From assembly GCA_003233615.1 (NCBI GenBank), contig QIMB01000166.1:1-7883 (forward strand): a DNA stretch of 7,883 nt, given 5' to 3'. Of this stretch, positions 6,511 to 7,883 are shown in pieces. Below the pieces are notes generated by a model that did no database searches, had not been told where the DNA came from, and saw only the letters and a program-made list of their open reading frames with translations. Position numbers and translations under genes: made by a program. Source of the DNA: Nitrospirota bacterium. Lineage in GTDB: Bacteria; Nitrospirota; Nitrospiria; Nitrospirales; UBA8639. The first letter of the stretch is position 1; the number at the start of each line of letters is the position of its first letter.

Positions 6511-7548
6511 TTAGGGATTCAACCTAGATTGCGTTGAGACTTTTCGAAGTAGACTGAGTTCTTCCAGTGTTTGTCCAACGCCCAACACGACTGAACTTAA
6601 CGGCTCATCAACCGTGACAATCGGCAAGCCCGTTTCTTCGCGCAATCGATTATCTATGCCCTGCAGTAAGGACCCGCCGCCGGTGAGGACAATGCCCCGG
6701 TCAATGATGTCTCCTGCCAATTCAGGTGGCGTATGTTCCAAGGCAACGCGCACAGCAGTCACAATAGTCGTAATACAGTCTTGCAAGGTCTCCCGAATCT
6801 CAGTGTCATCAATAAAAATTGTTCGTGGAATTCCGGACACAACATCTCTGCCTTTGACAGCCATTTGCTTTTTCTCGGCGAGCGGATATGCAGACCCAAT
6901 TTCTATTTTAATGCGTTCGGCCATATGCTCACCGATTAACAGACTATATTCTCGTCTCAGATAGCTCATGATCGCCCCATCAATTTTGTCACCAGCGATA
7001 CGAACGGATTCACTATATACGATGCCACCAAGAGAGATAACAGCTACATCGGTTGTGCCACCACCAATATCAACGACCATATTGCCTGAGGGTTCGGTAA
7101 TGGGAAGACCTGCTCCAATCGCTGCAGCGACTGGCTCTTCAATGAGATAGACTTCTCGAGCTCCAGCCAATTCAGCAGACTCTTTCACAGCCCGTTGTTC
7201 GACTTGGGTAATCCGCGAGGGAACACCGATAATGATGCGTGGACGGACAAGCATCCCTCGTTGATGAACTTTTTGGATGAAGTACCGAAGCATGCGTTCT
7301 GCCATGCCAAAGTCAGCAATGACGCCATCACGCATAGGCCGGATGGAAGCAAGGTTGCCAGGTGTCCGTCCCACCATTTTCTTGGCCTCTGCCCCAACAG
7401 CCAGAATTTTTTTAGAATTCACCTCAATCGTCACGACAGACGGTTCGTTTAAGACAATGCCTTCTCCTTTGATATAAATAAGAGTTGACGAAGTGCCTAG
7501 ATCGATGGCGATATCTTGAGAAAAGTAACGACGGAGGAGATTAAGCAT
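6511..7548 (-). CDS. mreB: MreB, actin-like rod shape-determining protein
   Basis: Bacterial actin homologue that forms ATP-dependent membrane-associated filaments and directs side-wall synthesis. At 345 residues it has standard length. The actin-fold ATP-binding motifs are all present: phosphate 1 IDLGTSST (15-22), the EEPVAAAIGAG segment (137-147), phosphate 2 VDIGGGTTD (159-167), ERIK (211-214) and adenosine motif LTGGGSLLQGI (288-298). The N-terminus MLNLLRRYFSQD is of the kind that can lie on the membrane. The ATG at 7548 matches the family start exactly; the only purine-rich upstream sequence is a weak AAAGA. It is the first gene of the operon, behind a leader of about 270 nt. The stop is TAA. 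The conservation makes the call near certain. Confidence 0.98.
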   Translation of the reverse strand: MLNLLRRYFSQDIAIDLGTSSTLIYIKGEGIVLNEPSVVTIEVNSKKILAVGAEAKKMVGRTPGNLASIRPMRDGVIADFGMAERMLRYFIQKVHQRGMLVRPRIIIGVPSRITQVEQRAVKESAELAGAREVYLIEEPVAAAIGAGLPITEPSGNMVVDIGGGTTDVAVISLGGIVYSESVRIAGDKIDGAIMSYLRREYSLLIGEHMAERIKIEIGSAYPLAEKKQMAVKGRDVVSGIPRTIFIDDTEIRETLQDCITTIVTAVRVALEHTPPELAGDIIDRGIVLTGGGSLLQGIDNRLREETGLPIVTVDEPLSSVVLGVGQTLEELSLLRKVSTQSRLNP

Positions 7549-7741
7549 TATCGAATATCTTTGAGGTCGATCTCTCCGAATGTGTCAGTATCAACATAAA
7601 GAATGGATGATGTCTTGCGTGTTCGTGTGTTGATTGAAGCTACGGTGAACTGGAAACACAGAGAATTGCGGTCTAGCCTGACTCGGTCGCATGGTTCGCA
7701 TCGGGCCAGAAAACCACAGGATTGGTTCAGAGGATAGATAA

Positions 7742-7761
7742 GATGAGTCGCCGACTACATC
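7742..7761 (-). other. Small stem-loop next to the mre leader hairpin
   Basis: The minus strand reads GATG-T-AGTC-GGC-GACT-CATC, eight pairs with one bulged T and a 3-nt loop. It abuts the larger hairpin at 7761, so the two would form a tandem structure in the leader transcript. On its own it could be chance. Confidence 0.35.
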
Positions 7762-7799
7762 CGCCTTGTGGCTGTTGGTTGTCAACAGAAACAAGGCGG
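7761..7799 (-). promoter_or_regulatory. Strong leader hairpin upstream of mreB
   Basis: A 39-nt near-palindrome: outer arms CCGCCTTGT / ACAAGGCGG (9 bp, perfect), a 2x2 internal mismatch, inner arms CTGTTG / CAACAG (6 bp, perfect) and a 5-nt loop. No T-run follows on either strand, so it is not a normal intrinsic terminator. With the predicted start near 7819 it would sit at about +20 to +58 of the mre mRNA, about 210 nt before the mreB ATG. It could stabilise the 5' end, control elongation or bind a regulator; none of this is shown. Confidence 0.6.
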
Positions 7800-7825
7800 T
7801 GGAACCTGACAAAGTGTTACAAAAA

Positions 7826-7854
7826 AGTATACCAGAAGTCCCAAAAGACTACAA
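7826..7854 (-). promoter_or_regulatory. Candidate extended -10 promoter of the mre operon
   Basis: On the minus strand TGGTATACT is an extended -10 element (TG one base before TATACT, 5 of 6 to consensus, 7826-7831). TTGTAG (7849-7854) sits 17 nt upstream as a weak -35. The predicted start is near 7819. It is the best promoter-like site in front of mreB and would drive mreBCD-mrdA-rodA. Confidence 0.55.
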
Positions 7855-7883
7855 AGATTTGTCTAAGGGTTCGCGAAACAATG

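Larger units (their letters stand above)
7549..7883. other. 335-nt upstream region of the mre operon, no credible gene
   Basis: It contains a promoter (7826-7854), a strong hairpin (7761-7799) with a smaller one next to it (7742-7761), and otherwise unremarkable leader sequence to the mreB ATG. A TTG-initiated frame of 73 codons on the minus strand lacks a ribosome site, runs through the hairpin and resembles nothing I know. The part to the right of the promoter is only about 30 nt and shows no gene end. Confidence 0.75.

Noticed and set aside
7778..7784. Consensus-like TTGACA (minus strand) inside the leader hairpin as a -35 box
   Set aside because: No acceptable -10 element occurs 16-18 nt downstream; the extended -10 site at 7826-7831 is better.
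7761..7799. Hairpin considered as an intrinsic terminator of a gene beyond the right edge
   Set aside because: No T-run follows the stem on either strand, and a good promoter reading toward mreB lies just upstream of it.
7591..7812. TTG-initiated 73-codon frame upstream of mreB
   Set aside because: No ribosome binding site, rare start codon, spans the leader hairpin, and the product shows no recognisable feature.
7870..7877. TTCGCGAA palindrome near the right edge
   Set aside because: An isolated 8-bp palindrome is expected by chance and no second copy or context supports an operator.

Overview
The window is one block of cell-shape and cell-wall elongation genes, all read from the minus strand (right to left): mreB, mreC, mreD, mrdA (PBP2), rodA and then rng (RNase G). 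The rng gene runs off the left edge. Together they encode the core of the rod (elongasome) complex of a rod-shaped, Gram-negative-type bacterium plus an RNase E/G-family endoribonuclease. Base composition looks close to 50% GC by eye and codon use looks uniform across the genes. The gene content fits many Gram-negative phyla; Nitrospirota or a relative is my best guess, but that is a guess from general protein feel and not from a search.

Layout. 7549-7883 has no credible gene. It holds a good extended -10 promoter and a strong leader hairpin ahead of mreB. mreB (6511-7548), mreC (5607-6494) and mreD (5089-5598) are separated by 16 and 8 nt. A 214-nt gap (4875-5088) with a purine-rich then pyrimidine-rich stretch and a doubtful 60-codon ORF precedes mrdA (3048-4874). 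After 39 nt comes rodA (1881-3008). A 556-nt non-coding gap (1325-1880) holds a long imperfect inverted repeat, a plausible sigma70-type promoter and two small leader stem-loops before rng (1-1324, 441 codons seen, C-terminus missing).

How they work together: MreB filaments, anchored through MreC and MreD, position and regulate the RodA glycosyltransferase and its partner transpeptidase PBP2, which build lateral-wall peptidoglycan. RNase G matures and decays RNA; in E. coli rng also lies downstream of mreBCD, with one gene (yhdE) between them, so the neighbourhood is a recognised one. I see no mobile element, CRISPR array, tRNA or rRNA. I also see no new multi-gene system. The unexplained material is in the non-coding gaps: RNA-like structures and the missing Shine-Dalgarno sites of four internal operon genes.
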